Below, one piece after another: positions 1 through 8,018 of a stretch of 64,000 nt of DNA; positions within the stretch are counted from its first letter, which is position 1, and each line of letters begins with the position of its first letter. Under the pieces are notes generated by a model. The model was not told where the DNA came from, searched no databases, and saw nothing but the letters and a program-made list of their open reading frames with translations. The translations under genes and the position numbers were made by a program. The stretch comes from Erysipelotrichaceae bacterium (lineage in GTDB: Bacteria > Bacillota_I > Bacilli_A > Erysipelotrichales > Erysipelotrichaceae). The stretch covers positions 124,001-188,000 of the forward strand of contig JAFRKA010000021.1 in the NCBI GenBank assembly GCA_017432005.1. The letters run 5' to 3'.

Positions 1-1
1 C

Positions 2-133
2 TTCTTCGCCCTGTGGCAGAAGCCTGAAGGTCTATACCTGTATATAATCATCATTTCCGGTATCGCTTCAGCGATCTACGGATTCGTGAACCTGGCGATA
101 CTTATCTGTAAAAGAAAAATGGACAAAGAATGA
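2..133 (+). CDS. C-terminal fragment of a membrane protein (truncated by window edge)
   Basis: An open plus-strand frame enters from the left edge and ends at TGA 131-133, giving about 43 residues. The visible tail has a hydrophobic helix (YLYIIIISGIASAIYGFVNL) and a later short hydrophobic stretch followed by a basic end (CKRKMDKE), as in the last transmembrane segment of an integral membrane protein. An intrinsic terminator follows at once, which supports a real gene end. It is the only plus-strand gene and converges on yneF. The family cannot be named from this fragment. Confidence 0.6.
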   Translation, partial: FFALWQKPEGLYLYIIIISGIASAIYGFVNLAILICKRKMDKE

Positions 134-153
134 CCCGTCAATGACGGGTTTTC
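133..153 (+). terminator. Intrinsic terminator of the plus-strand membrane gene
   Basis: A 7-bp perfect stem (ACCCGTC / GACGGGT) with an AAT loop is followed by TTTT. It begins on the last base of the TGA stop. Confidence 0.8.
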
Positions 154-173
154 ATTTGCTCTGTCTGTATAAG

Positions 174-197
174 AAAAAAAGACCTTCTGGTCTTTTA
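174..197 (-). terminator. Terminator at the end of yneF, possibly bidirectional
   Basis: GACC-TTCT-GGTC is flanked by A-rich and T-rich runs, so the stem extends through A-T pairs and carries a U-tract in either direction. It overlaps the yneF stop codon. Confidence 0.65.
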
Positions 198-410
198 TTT
201 CTGTCCCATCGACTTCATGATCGCACGGACCTGTGCCTCAGATGGTTTTCTGCCCATCTGTGAATACATTGCGCGGATCATCTTTTCGTTGATAGGCGGA
301 TTTTCTTTAAGCTGCTTTTCAAAGTTCTTTCTCGTTACAAAATATGAGATCAGTGCTCCGACGACAGCTCCGCCGAGAAAATATAATAATGAGAACCAAA
401 AATTTTCCAT
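195..410 (-). CDS. yneF: UPF0154 / YneF family small membrane protein
   Basis: This 71-residue protein has one N-terminal transmembrane helix (about residues 5-24), then a charged segment holding the family signature: KENPPINEKMIRAMYSQMG followed by RKPSEAQVRAIMKSM. Length and layout match the YneF family of Bacillota, whose function is unknown. The ATG at 408-410 has a good ribosome-binding site (AAGGAAGG) upstream. It stands alone between a candidate small RNA and a terminator and converges on the plus-strand gene at the left edge. Confidence 0.9.
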   Translation of the reverse strand: MENFWFSLLYFLGGAVVGALISYFVTRKNFEKQLKENPPINEKMIRAMYSQMGRKPSEAQVRAIMKSMGQK

Positions 411-470
411 ACAACACCTTCCTTATTCCTAAAATATTTTATATAAATTACTTTTATTTGTCTATTAAGC

Positions 471-617
471 CCTAATGGGTGAGAAATTTCCCTTTTCTCA
501 AAAAGGTGGGCCGTCTATAACAACCTTCAGGATCCCTGTTTTAGGTCTTCAACACCGGTCGTTAATGTTCAACAGTCCGTAAATATCGTGTAGGAATTTC
601 ATATATTCCCATTAGGT
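471..617 (-). ncRNA. Candidate 6S-like structured RNA
   Basis: This non-coding stretch on the minus strand has a perfect 9-bp closing stem between its ends (CCTAATGGG at 608-616 with CCCATTAGG at 471-479). A second 7-bp hairpin (TGAGAAA / TTTCTCA, about 480-500) lies on the 3' side, and an 8-bp internal stem (TAACGACC / GGTTGTTA) encloses an apical part. A TATAAT -10 box at 624-629 puts the predicted start at about 617, exactly at the closing stem. A long rod with a closing stem, an open middle and a small 3'-side hairpin is the known plan of 6S RNA. It is somewhat short for one (about 147 nt), and I recognise structure rather than sequence. Confidence 0.45.
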
Positions 618-623
618 AATTTC

Positions 624-629
624 ATTATA
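624..629 (-). promoter_or_regulatory. -10 box of the candidate 6S-like RNA
   Basis: TATAAT on the minus strand, seven bases before the closing stem of the candidate RNA. No convincing -35 box is visible at 16-18 bases upstream. Confidence 0.45.
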
Positions 630-678
630 TTAATAAATATCAGTGAAAACCAGTCTTGACTTGAATACCGAAAATATG

Positions 679-1263
679 CTAAACAGGATCAGTTTTGCTG
701 CTGAACGGCTTCATGATCTCCCGATAAACATTCTTGAGCTTTTCAACCTGTTCTTTGGTCGGATCAGGATCTAGCTGAAGGTTGTCAAAGCAGATCTCAT
801 CTTTATAGAATTTCCCGTTTATGACCGAAAATAAATGAGGTGTCAGCAAAGTCTTATTTCCGTTTTCATCCTTGCCCAATATTTCGAAGAGATATTCAAA
901 CAGCTGATCCTGTACTTCCTTCTCAGTCAGCGGTTCGTTCTCGTTGTAGACATCGATATAATATACGGTCACATCCAGTTCTCTCGCAACTTCATCTATG
1001 TAGCGACAGACTCTCTGACAGCAGCCGCAGTTGGCGCGGCCAAGATAAAATATTCCGGATGATTCCTGATCGATCGTATTGAAAAGCTCTGATACAGTGA
1101 TCAGCCTGAAATTATGATTAGTTGAACTGACACCTTCATAAGCCGACATATCAACATTACTGGAGATGATATCGTAGGTGTAATTTACTTCTGTTACTTC
1201 TTCCTTGCCCTTGCATGAACAAAGCATAAACATAAGCAGGAGAATTATCAGAATCTTTTTCAT
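679..1263 (-). CDS. Thioredoxin-like lipoprotein with CxxC-type motif
   Basis: This 194-residue exported lipoprotein has a lipoprotein signal peptide: MKK, a hydrophobic run, then lipobox LCSC with Cys17 as the expected lipidation site. The mature part has the look of a thioredoxin-like domain: a beta strand (SGIFYLGRANC), then C79-G-C-C82 with a further Cys86, then VTVYYIDVYNE, as in bacteriocin-transport-accessory-type thioredoxin proteins of Gram-positives. The start codon overlaps the stop of the upstream sugar-kinase gene by one base (TGATG), so the two are probably translationally coupled. The redox partner is unknown. Confidence 0.7.
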   Translation of the reverse strand: MKKILIILLLMFMLCSCKGKEEVTEVNYTYDIISSNVDMSAYEGVSSTNHNFRLITVSELFNTIDQESSGIFYLGRANCGCCQRVCRYIDEVARELDVTVYYIDVYNENEPLTEKEVQDQLFEYLFEILGKDENGNKTLLTPHLFSVINGKFYKDEICFDNLQLDPDPTKEQVEKLKNVYREIMKPFSSKTDPV

Positions 1264-2147
1264 CAGATGGATCTGACCTCTGTATTGTTGAATACTTCCT
1301 CGATCTTTTCTTTCGAACCAAGATCATTGGACATGCATGTAGCCATAGATGCCGCATTGGCATACTTGAAGGACTCCATTGTATCTGCGCCTCTGATGAC
1401 ACCATAGATGAAGCCGGCAACCATCGAATCAGCTGATCCGGTGACATTTATCAGTGAATCAGGCTGATTATCACACATCAGTGTCTCTGATCCTGTAAAG
1501 ATATACGAAGGTTCATTAGGCGCACTGTAAAGGACGTTCTTTACTCCTTTTTCGATCAGTTCACATCCGACTTTCGAAATATCGCCGTTGACATTGCTTT
1601 TATTGAGTTTTACCGCAAAAAGTCCGGCATCCAGACATCTGTCTATTATTTCTCTGTCGCTGTCGATGACCACTTTGACACCGTCTAAGCACAGTTCATG
1701 AACCAGATCGATCATCTGATCCTTGATCTCATCTTCGATGTTTCCTGATAAGACGAAGATATCATCGGTATAGACAGAATTCAGTCTTGATTTGAAACGC
1801 TTGAACTCATCATCGGTTATATGCGGACCCTTGGCGTTGATCGATGTCTCATACGCGCTGTCCATCAGTTTGATGTTGATGCGGGTATTGTCATTGATTG
1901 TTGTAAACAAAGGCTGGATATTTGGGTAATGTGCGATGAATTCCAGATAGAAATCCTTTGTAAAACCGCCTAAAAAGCCAAGACAGACTGACGGGATACG
2001 GAAATTGTTCAAAACGATCGAAACATTGACGCCCTTGCCTCCGGCATCGAACATCTCCATATCACTGCGGTTGCTCTGTCCTCTCATTAGCTGAGGAAGA
2101 GTGATGTAATAATCTAACGATGGATTTGTTGTACAGGTATAGATCAT
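1263..2147 (-). CDS. PfkB-family sugar-phosphate kinase (1-phosphofructokinase / tagatose-6-phosphate kinase type)
   Basis: This 294-residue ribokinase-superfamily protein opens with IYTCTTNPSLDYYI, typical of FruK and LacC kinases, and has the substrate-site GGKGVN at 36-41. The C-terminal signature normally reads GxGDS but here is GSADS (237-240); the catalytic Asp240 is kept while the anion-hole Gly becomes Ala. Substrate is most likely fructose-1-phosphate or tagatose-6-phosphate, but no PTS gene lies nearby to decide. A TATAAT box sits exactly six bases before the ATG. The only purine-rich site (GGAG) is about 12 bases away, so a leaderless message is possible. It follows pheT closely. 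Confidence 0.8.
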   Translation of the reverse strand: MIYTCTTNPSLDYYITLPQLMRGQSNRSDMEMFDAGGKGVNVSIVLNNFRIPSVCLGFLGGFTKDFYLEFIAHYPNIQPLFTTINDNTRINIKLMDSAYETSINAKGPHITDDEFKRFKSRLNSVYTDDIFVLSGNIEDEIKDQMIDLVHELCLDGVKVVIDSDREIIDRCLDAGLFAVKLNKSNVNGDISKVGCELIEKGVKNVLYSAPNEPSYIFTGSETLMCDNQPDSLINVTGSADSMVAGFIYGVIRGADTMESFKYANAASMATCMSNDLGSKEKIEEVFNNTEVRSI

Positions 2148-2153
2148 ATTTCA

Positions 2154-2159
2154 ATTATA
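2154..2159 (-). promoter_or_regulatory. -10 box six bases before the PfkB-like start (leaderless type)
   Basis: TATAAT, then TGAAAT, then ATG. A partial -35 (AAGACA) lies 18 bases upstream inside the end of pheT. The transcript would start at or next to the start codon. Confidence 0.5.
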
Positions 2160-2170
2160 CTCCTGCTTTT

Positions 2171-4567
2171 CTATCTCTGTCTTGCCTCAAATTTTTCCAG
2201 CAGTTCATTCAGGATCTTTTCGTGTACCGCATTAACATCTTCACTCGTCATCGTCTTTTCCTTGTCTTCATAGACGATATTCAGAGATACGGACTTATAT
2301 CCTTCTTCGATGTGTTCACCCTGGTAGACATCGAAAACTTCTGCACTCTTGACGAGCTGTCTGCCGACTTTCCTGATCAGTGCAAGCATATCTCCGGCCT
2401 TCACATCATCTTTGAGCATCAGTGAGATATCTCTTGAAACTGAAGGATAGCGGCTGATAACAGGTGCTTTAACTTTGGCCGGATTGGCTTTATCAAGTAC
2501 ATCCAGCATAACTTCACCATATATGACATCCTGAAGTTTCAGCGGTTTCAGATAGTTAGGATGAAGTCTGCCGAATATCGCCAGTACTTGTGAATCCATC
2601 ATGAAGACAGCTGACTGATAAGGATGGAAATGCTTCGTATCCAGATCGTTCTGCTTGATCGTGATCCTGCCCATTTCAAATCCTAAAGAATCGAACAGTT
2701 CTTCAAGAAGACCCTTCAGCACATAGAAATCAGCTTTGAGATTAAGATGCTTTACTTTCTCGTCGATCAATGAGCCTTCCATGATGATGCCGAGTCTTTC
2801 TTCTTCAGTCACTTTTGTATATACCTTGGAGATCTCGTACAGATTAATATTTACGTTATTATGATCGATATTATATGAAAGAGCCTCGAGTAAGGAATTC
2901 ATCAGCGATGTCCTGATATATCTTCTGGCATCTGATAACGGAGAGATCATTTCAACTGCTTCACCAGACGGAAGGATCGCTTCATTGATATATTTTTCAT
3001 TTACCAGCGTATAGTTTACCGTGTCATAGAAGCCGCGATTACGCAGGAAATCCCTGATCACTCTGCGGATATGCTGGATATTTGAAAGCTTTCCGACAGT
3101 CTGAGGGATGAGCGGAAGAGTTGAGCGCAGATCATCAAAATCTGTCAGTCTTACGATCTCTTCATCGATATCTTCAGGTATCTTCAGATCGTTGGCTCTG
3201 TAAGAAGGTATTGAAGTGATGAAACTGTCACCTTCTACACGGCAATCAAGCGAAAGTCTCTTCATGACAGAGACGGCTTCATCCATCGTGTATTCTTTAC
3301 CTATCAGGGCATTAAGATGTGCCAGTGATTCTTTGATCTCATAAGGTTCATATTGAGCTTTGCCGTATTCGACCGTTTCTTCAAGATCTTCAGCATCAGC
3401 CAATTCCAGCAGCAGCTGAACAGCTCTGTCCATCGCTTTGTTCTGAGCTAGAGGTTCAAGACCTTTCGCAAAACGGGCAGCCGCTTCAGTCTGCAATCCC
3501 AGTCTGTTAGATGTCCTTCTGATCTGTGCATGATCAAAAAGTGCCGCCTCAATGATCAGACCTGTCGTATCATCAAGGATCTTGGTGTTATCTCCACCCA
3601 TGATACCGGCGATACCGATCGGCTTACCTTCAGATGTGATCATCAGATCGCCCTTTTCGATCTTGTATTCGATACCATCAAGAGCTGTATAGTTTCCTTC
3701 ATAGTCATCGACGACTGTTATCTCCTTGGCCGGGATACTGCGCAGATCATAGAAATGAAGAGGCTGACCTGTTTCCAGCATTACATAGTTGGAGATATCG
3801 ACCAGGTTGTTGATACATTTGACACCGTTGGCTTTCAGATGCTGTTTCAGCCATTCCGGAGATTCCTTGATTGTTACCTTATTTACGACTTTAGCCAGGA
3901 AATGCGGACAGTTTGCAGATCTGGAATCAAGTCTGAAGTCTGTTTTCTTTCCGACATCAGCTTTTCCGGCAAATTCAGGCAGTCTTACTTCACGGTTAAG
4001 AATAGCTCCCATTTCCTTAGCCATCGCGAACATTGAGAGACAGTCAGGCCTGTTGGCATAGATCGAGACATCGAGGATCGTATCATCATATCCCAGTTTT
4101 TCCAGGATATCCGTATCACCTACCTCAAAACGATCGTCAAGTTCTTCTATACCGTTATGGCTCGGTGAATCTTCAGGCAGCAGATTCTCATCGATACCCA
4201 GTTCTTTCAATGAACAAAGCATGCCGTTTGATACCTGTCCGCGGATCACACCGGCTTTTATCTCACCGCCCGGCAATTTGGCTCCGACCTGAGCAACGAT
4301 TACTTTAAGACCTTCACGGCAGTTCGGGGCTCCACAGACGATATCGAGAACTTCTTTACCGATATCGGTCTTTGTCAGATGCAGATGATCAGAATCAGGA
4401 TGATCCTTGCATTCAATAACCTTTCCGACGATCAGATCGGTGCCCTGAGACATATATTCGACAGATTCAACTTCGAATCCGCATTTTACCATCTGTCTGA
4501 TGATCTCATCACTGCCAAGACCTTCCAGATCGATGAAACTGCTTAACCATTTTAAACTTAATTTCAT
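2171..4567 (-). CDS. pheT: Phenylalanine--tRNA ligase beta subunit
   Basis: This 798-residue protein is the usual length for bacterial PheT. It has the N-terminal tRNA-binding OB fold (about 40-150, DLIVGKVIECKDHPDSDHL), the B3/B4 editing region in the middle, B5 and the class-II-like core, and the C-terminal ferredoxin-like anticodon-binding domain (from about 705, SRYPSVSRDISLMLKDD). With PheS it forms the alpha2-beta2 enzyme charging tRNA-Phe. It lies 12 bases downstream of pheS in one operon under the upstream T-box. The start is supported by the GGAGGA ribosome-binding site. Confidence 0.97.
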   Translation of the reverse strand: MKLSLKWLSSFIDLEGLGSDEIIRQMVKCGFEVESVEYMSQGTDLIVGKVIECKDHPDSDHLHLTKTDIGKEVLDIVCGAPNCREGLKVIVAQVGAKLPGGEIKAGVIRGQVSNGMLCSLKELGIDENLLPEDSPSHNGIEELDDRFEVGDTDILEKLGYDDTILDVSIYANRPDCLSMFAMAKEMGAILNREVRLPEFAGKADVGKKTDFRLDSRSANCPHFLAKVVNKVTIKESPEWLKQHLKANGVKCINNLVDISNYVMLETGQPLHFYDLRSIPAKEITVVDDYEGNYTALDGIEYKIEKGDLMITSEGKPIGIAGIMGGDNTKILDDTTGLIIEAALFDHAQIRRTSNRLGLQTEAAARFAKGLEPLAQNKAMDRAVQLLLELADAEDLEETVEYGKAQYEPYEIKESLAHLNALIGKEYTMDEAVSVMKRLSLDCRVEGDSFITSIPSYRANDLKIPEDIDEEIVRLTDFDDLRSTLPLIPQTVGKLSNIQHIRRVIRDFLRNRGFYDTVNYTLVNEKYINEAILPSGEAVEMISPLSDARRYIRTSLMNSLLEALSYNIDHNNVNINLYEISKVYTKVTEEERLGIIMEGSLIDEKVKHLNLKADFYVLKGLLEELFDSLGFEMGRITIKQNDLDTKHFHPYQSAVFMMDSQVLAIFGRLHPNYLKPLKLQDVIYGEVMLDVLDKANPAKVKAPVISRYPSVSRDISLMLKDDVKAGDMLALIRKVGRQLVKSAEVFDVYQGEHIEEGYKSVSLNIVYEDKEKTMTSEDVNAVHEKILNELLEKFEARQR

Positions 4568-4579
4568 TCCTGTATCCTC

Positions 4580-5605
4580 CTATCTCTTGAAACCATCCAG
4601 GAAACGGATATCATTCGTGTAAAGATCACGGATATCGGTGATGCCGTATTTCAGCATCGCTACCCTTTCCAGTCCGACACCGAAAGCAAAACCGGTATAC
4701 TTGCTGGAATCGATACCTGCCATTTCCAGAACGTTCGGATGGACCATGCCTGAACCCAGGATCTCGATCCAGCCTGTTCCCTTGCAGGTAGAACAGCCCT
4801 TTCCGCCACAGATATGACAGGTCATATCGACTTCAAAAGAAGGCTCAGTAAACGGGAAATAAGAAGGTCTGAATCTGATCTTGGCATCTTTTGAGAACAT
4901 CTCTCTGATCATCAGTTCAAGCGTGCCCTTCAGATCAGCTACGGTTATATGTTCACCGATGACGAGACCTTCACACTGCATGAATTGGTGTGAATGTGTC
5001 GCATCATCATCGTCTCGGCGATATACCTTGCCCGGACAGATGACCTTGATCGGAAGATGACCTGCTTCCGCTTCCAGAACTCTCATCTGGATAGCAGTCG
5101 TCTGAGATCTGAGCAGATGTGAAGGATCGACATAGAAAGTATCCTGCATATCGCGGGCAGGATGTCCTTCAGGTGTATTAGCTTTAGTGAAGTTGTATAT
5201 ATCGGATTCCAGTTCCGGACCCTCAGCGACGTTATATCCCATGCCGATGAAGACATCTTCAAGCTCCTGCTGTACCAGAGTCAGCGGATGCAGAGTACCA
5301 AGTTTAGGCCTGTAGGCATCGAGCGTGATATCGATCTTCTCGCTTGCCAGCCTGGCATTCATCATCGATTCTTCAAGTTCGTTCTTCTTGGCATCCATAG
5401 CCTCACTGATGGCCTTTTTCAGTACGTTAACTTTCTGACCGAACTGCGGTTTCTCTTCAGCAGAAAGCTCTCTCATCTGAGCCATAAGTGACTGGATCTT
5501 GCCTTTTTTGGAAAGATACTCGATACGCAGCTGTTCAAGTGCTGTGCTGTCAGCTTCGCTGATCGCATTCAGTGCTTCATTTTTGATTGTTTCTAGATCA
5601 AGCAT
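4580..5605 (-). CDS. pheS: Phenylalanine--tRNA ligase alpha subunit
   Basis: This 341-residue catalytic subunit charges tRNA-Phe. It has an N-terminal coiled-coil arm (about 1-80), then the class II core with motif 2 ([14 protein letters not shown]) and motif 3 ([14 protein letters not shown]). A C-x2-C-x4-C-x2-C zinc-type cluster ([12 protein letters not shown]) is present before motif 3, seen in some bacterial PheS. The longest open frame starts eleven codons earlier, inside the T-box terminator. I place the start at ATG 5603-5605, preceded by AGGGGGA and matching family N-termini ([11 protein letters not shown]). Confidence 0.96.
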   Translation of the reverse strand: MLDLETIKNEALNAISEADSTALEQLRIEYLSKKGKIQSLMAQMRELSAEEKPQFGQKVNVLKKAISEAMDAKKNELEESMMNARLASEKIDITLDAYRPKLGTLHPLTLVQQELEDVFIGMGYNVAEGPELESDIYNFTKANTPEGHPARDMQDTFYVDPSHLLRSQTTAIQMRVLEAEAGHLPIKVICPGKVYRRDDDDATHSHQFMQCEGLVIGEHITVADLKGTLELMIREMFSKDAKIRFRPSYFPFTEPSFEVDMTCHICGGKGCSTCKGTGWIEILGSGMVHPNVLEMAGIDSSKYTGFAFGVGLERVAMLKYGITDIRDLYTNDIRFLDGFKR

Positions 5606-5813
5606 ATTAATCCCCCTGAAAATAAAAAGGCGGCACAAAGGGCGCAGCAGCGCGGTACCACCTTATCTTTTAGCTTTTCTTCTTAACGCGAAGTCCACGT
5701 GGAGTATTGGTCCAACTAAAGAAGTGAATTCGATATTTATTTCATGAGGACCTTTCACCATAACGGTCCATTCTCTGACATGAAAACCATATTTACTGCT
5801 CTTCTTTACGTAC
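5606..5813 (-). promoter_or_regulatory. T-box riboswitch controlling pheS-pheT (Phe specifier UUC)
   Basis: The leader carries the invariant T-box sequence GGTGGTACCGCG (5651-5662), the stem I AGAGAATGG element, and a specifier-loop GAATTCAC holding a Phe codon TTC at 5726-5728. Uncharged tRNA-Phe would pair with the specifier and the T-box bulge and favour the antiterminator. The competing terminator pairs AAGGTGGTAC with GTGCCGCCTT and is followed by TTTTTATTTT. The specifier amino acid matches the downstream genes. Confidence 0.95.
5623..5664 (-). terminator. Regulated terminator of the pheS T-box
   Basis: A ten-pair stem (AAGGTGGTAC / GTGCCGCCTT, two G-U pairs) is capped by GCGC-TGCT-GCGC and followed by a T-run. 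It uses the T-box sequence itself as the 5' arm, so it is mutually exclusive with the antiterminator. Confidence 0.85.
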
Positions 5814-5819
5814 TACAAG

Positions 5820-5825
5820 ATTATA
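5820..5825 (-). promoter_or_regulatory. -10 box of the pheS T-box transcript
   Basis: TATAAT lies just upstream of the T-box leader. A weak -35 (TTCATA, 16 bases upstream) falls in the loop of the rplA terminator. Confidence 0.55.
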
Positions 5826-5829
5826 ACAT

Positions 5830-5856
5830 AAGAAAAAGAGGTATGAAACCTCTTTT
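5830..5856 (-). terminator. Intrinsic terminator after rplA
   Basis: Stem AAAGAGGT / ACCTCTTT with loop TTCAT, followed by TTCTT on the minus strand. A second copy of the left arm lies just upstream because of a 23-bp tandem duplication. Confidence 0.8.
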
Positions 5857-5890
5857 ACATGTTTTGTGAAACCTCTTTTACATGTTTGTA
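5845..5890. repeat. 23-bp tandem duplication spanning the rplA stop codon
   Basis: Two adjacent copies (5845-5867 and 5868-5890) share their first 20 bases exactly. Each copy contains AACATGTAA, the last two codons plus the stop of rplA, and the terminator left arm AAAGAGGTTTCA. Confidence 0.85.
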
Positions 5891-6561
5891 TCAACTTTGA
5901 TACCAGGACCCATGTTGCTGGAGATGGTGCATGATTTGATGAACACACCCTTGACAGCAGCCGGTCTGGCCTTGACGAGAATACCTAATAAAGTATTGAA
6001 GTTCTCAGCCAGTTTTTCGGCATCAAATGAAGACTTGCCGATAAGGCAGTTGATATTACCTTCCTTATCAACACGATACTGAACCTTACCTTTTTTGATC
6101 TCTTCTACAGCCTGAGCGATATTAGGAGTGACTGTTCCGGTCTTAGGGTTAGGCATGAGTCCCTTAGGACCTAAAAGCTTACCTAATTTACCGAGTTCAC
6201 CCATCATATCAGGAGTAGCAACGATGATATCGAAATCGAACCATCCGCCCTTGATCTTTTCAAGGATCTCCTTGTCACCGACATAGTCAGCACCGGCATT
6301 CTTGGCTTCTTCGATCTTAGGACCCTGAGTAACGACCAGAACTCTCTGACTGCGTCCTGTACCGTTTGGAAGAACGGTAGCACCACGGATCTGCTGATCA
6401 GCCTGACGCGGATCGACGTTCAGTGAGAATGATGCTCTGATAGATGCATCATATTTAACAGTAGTAGTCTTTTTAGCTAATTCACATGCTTCGAGCGGTG
6501 AATACTTCTTGCCGGCTTCGATGAGAGCCTTCGAGTTATTGTAGTTCTTTGAATGTTTCAT
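5878..6561 (-). CDS. rplA: 50S ribosomal protein L1
   Basis: This 227-residue protein has the usual length and the conserved L1 block ([16 protein letters not shown]). It binds 23S rRNA at the L1 stalk and, in many bacteria, represses its own operon mRNA. The start codon overlaps the rplK stop (TGATG), so it is coupled to L11. No rplJ-rplL follows; the operon ends at a terminator. The last codons and stop are tandemly duplicated downstream. Confidence 0.98.
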   Translation of the reverse strand: MKHSKNYNNSKALIEAGKKYSPLEACELAKKTTTVKYDASIRASFSLNVDPRQADQQIRGATVLPNGTGRSQRVLVVTQGPKIEEAKNAGADYVGDKEILEKIKGGWFDFDIIVATPDMMGELGKLGKLLGPKGLMPNPKTGTVTPNIAQAVEEIKKGKVQYRVDKEGNINCLIGKSSFDAEKLAENFNTLLGILVKARPAAVKGVFIKSCTISSNMGPGIKVDTNM

Positions 6562-6974
6562 CAGTCAACTACCTCGATTCCCATGTTTCTTGCCGTGCCG
6601 GCGATGATCTTCATTGCTGCTTCAACATCGTTGGCATTGAGATCAGGCATCTTGTATTCTGCGATCTCCTTCAGCTGAGCTTTGGTGATCTTTCCTGCCT
6701 TGACAGTATTCGGTGTACCGGAAGCTTTCGCAACACCAGCAGCCTTCTTCAGTAAGAATGCAGCCGGAGTGGTCTTTAAGACGAAATCAAATGATTTGTC
6801 TTCATAAGCAGTGATGACTACAGGAACGATATCGCCCATTCTGTCTTTAGTCTGATCATTAAACTGTGTACAGAACTGAGGCATATTGATACCTGCAGAA
6901 GCCAGTGCCGGACCCGGTTTTGCCTGGCCGGCCATGAAGTTCAGTTTACAAACTTTTGCAACTTTTTTTGCCAT
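6561..6974 (-). CDS. rplK: 50S ribosomal protein L11
   Basis: This 137-residue protein has the L11 N-terminal domain ([20 protein letters not shown]) and the C-terminal rRNA-binding domain ([18 protein letters not shown]). It forms the GTPase-associated centre with 23S rRNA and is needed for ribosome-dependent RelA activation. A strong ribosome-binding site (AAGGAGG) precedes the ATG. Unlike many Bacillota, no secE-nusG precedes it; it has its own promoter and a structured leader. Confidence 0.97.
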   Translation of the reverse strand: MAKKVAKVCKLNFMAGQAKPGPALASAGINMPQFCTQFNDQTKDRMGDIVPVVITAYEDKSFDFVLKTTPAAFLLKKAAGVAKASGTPNTVKAGKITKAQLKEIAEYKMPDLNANDVEAAMKIIAGTARNMGIEVVD

Positions 6975-6997
6975 AGATTCCTCCTTGTTATTGGCCC

Positions 6998-7030
6998 GTG
7001 GGTATAATGGAGCAGTTGCCCTCCTACCAC
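6998..7030 (-). promoter_or_regulatory. Candidate L1-binding leader of rplK-rplA
   Basis: The minus-strand leader folds as GTGG-TA-GGAG...CTCC...TACC-CAC: an interrupted stem in which GGTA pairs with TACC and GGAG with CTCC. Autoregulatory L1 sites mimicking the 23S L1 stem are known in this mRNA position in other bacteria. Assignment rests on position and fold only. Confidence 0.45.
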
Positions 7031-7039
7031 AGCTTTATA

Positions 7040-7069
7040 ATTATATTATAATCAAAAGGCTTATTTCAA
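7040..7069 (-). promoter_or_regulatory. Promoter of rplK-rplA
   Basis: TTGAAA (7064-7069), an 18-base spacer, and TATAAT (7040-7045); a second TATAAT overlaps at 7045-7050. The -35 box is in the loop of the yhaM terminator. Confidence 0.6.
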
Positions 7070-7078
7070 GCCTTTTTC
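7054..7078 (-). terminator. Intrinsic terminator of recX-yhaM
   Basis: Stem AAAAGGCTT / AAGCCTTTT with a five-base loop, followed by further T residues on the minus strand. It overlaps the -35 region of the rplK promoter. Confidence 0.75.
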
Positions 7079-7081
7079 TGC

Positions 7082-8017
7082 CTATTTATGCTTATAGAAG
7101 ATCCTGTTATCCAGAGCGAAGATCTTCTGTGTGAATTCACCTTCCTTGATCTCGGACAAAGCTTTGTCGATCGTATTTATCCTGGCATCGATATTGTCGA
7201 TGAGGTTCAGCAGTTCGGCTTCCATCGTCTCCGGTCTGACAGGCGAACCGTATTCAAACTGACCGTGATGTGAAAGCACCATGTGTCTTAAGATCATCAG
7301 TTCTTCCGAGTCCTCAAGACCTAATTCCTTGCCGATCTCCAGCAGTCTGGCATCCATGATAGATATATGACCAAGAAGTTTGCCCTGAGTCGTATATTCG
7401 GTTACGACCGGTGAAGAGAGTTCTTCGATCTTGCCAAGATCGTGGATGATGACTCCGGCCAGCAGATAATCTCTGCTTACTGAAGGATAGATCGAACATA
7501 TAGCTGTCGCGATCTTGATCATTCCGGCGGTATGTGTGGCCAGTCCGCCGATGAAATTATGATGGATCCTGGCAGCAGCCGGATATTCATAGACATCAGA
7601 AGCATAGTAATTGACGGCTCCGGAAACGATCTTGGCCAGATTTTCGTTATTGATCAGGCTGATCCCTTCCTGAATACTGTTTCGAAGTGTATCCTTGGAG
7701 ACAGGCGAACGGAATACGAAATCATCCATGTTTATATCGGACTGAGGCAAAGGAAGGACTTTCAGGACCTTGGCCTGCAGATTATTACGGTATTTTATGA
7801 TCTCCAGATCGAATTCATATACTTTGCCGACTTCCAGCTGTTTTTCCAGTTCTGGTTTGACATCCCAAAGCTTTGCTTCAATACTTTTGGAAGCATCCTG
7901 AAGCACTAGAGACAGATATGGTGCACCGGAATTAGTCGTTCCTCTAACGATCGAAGAAATAAGCAGATTGGTATCTACTCTTTCACCCTCAGAAAAATCT
8001 TTAACCTGTTTTGCCAT
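7082..8017 (-). CDS. yhaM: 3'-5' exoribonuclease YhaM family (OB fold + HD domain)
   Basis: This 311-residue protein has an N-terminal OB-fold nucleic-acid-binding domain (about 15-90, APYLSLVLQDASKSIEAKLWD) and a C-terminal HD phosphohydrolase domain (HTAG at 162, HD at 192-193 in GVIIHDLGK, and LSHHGQFEYGSP). Length and domain order match YhaM of Bacillus and Cbf1 of Staphylococcus, a Mn-dependent 3'-5' exonuclease trimming structured RNA and also acting on DNA. It starts two bases after the recX stop with its own GGAGG site. Confidence 0.92.
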   Translation of the reverse strand: MAKQVKDFSEGERVDTNLLISSIVRGTTNSGAPYLSLVLQDASKSIEAKLWDVKPELEKQLEVGKVYEFDLEIIKYRNNLQAKVLKVLPLPQSDINMDDFVFRSPVSKDTLRNSIQEGISLINNENLAKIVSGAVNYYASDVYEYPAAARIHHNFIGGLATHTAGMIKIATAICSIYPSVSRDYLLAGVIIHDLGKIEELSSPVVTEYTTQGKLLGHISIMDARLLEIGKELGLEDSEELMILRHMVLSHHGQFEYGSPVRPETMEAELLNLIDNIDARINTIDKALSEIKEGEFTQKIFALDNRIFYKHK

Positions 8018-8018
8018 A

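Noticed and set aside
411-678. tRNA, SRP RNA or tmRNA in the gap before yneF
   Set aside because: No cloverleaf, no SRP GGAAG-type hairpin and no tmRNA tag frame; the fold fits a long rod better.
3530-4036. A 168-codon plus-strand open frame
   Set aside because: It is antisense to conserved pheT sequence, has no ribosome-binding site and no recognisable composition of a protein; it is a shadow.
5845-5890. Terminal repeats of an insertion sequence
   Set aside because: The copies are directly adjacent and head to tail, with no transposase or flanking target duplication.
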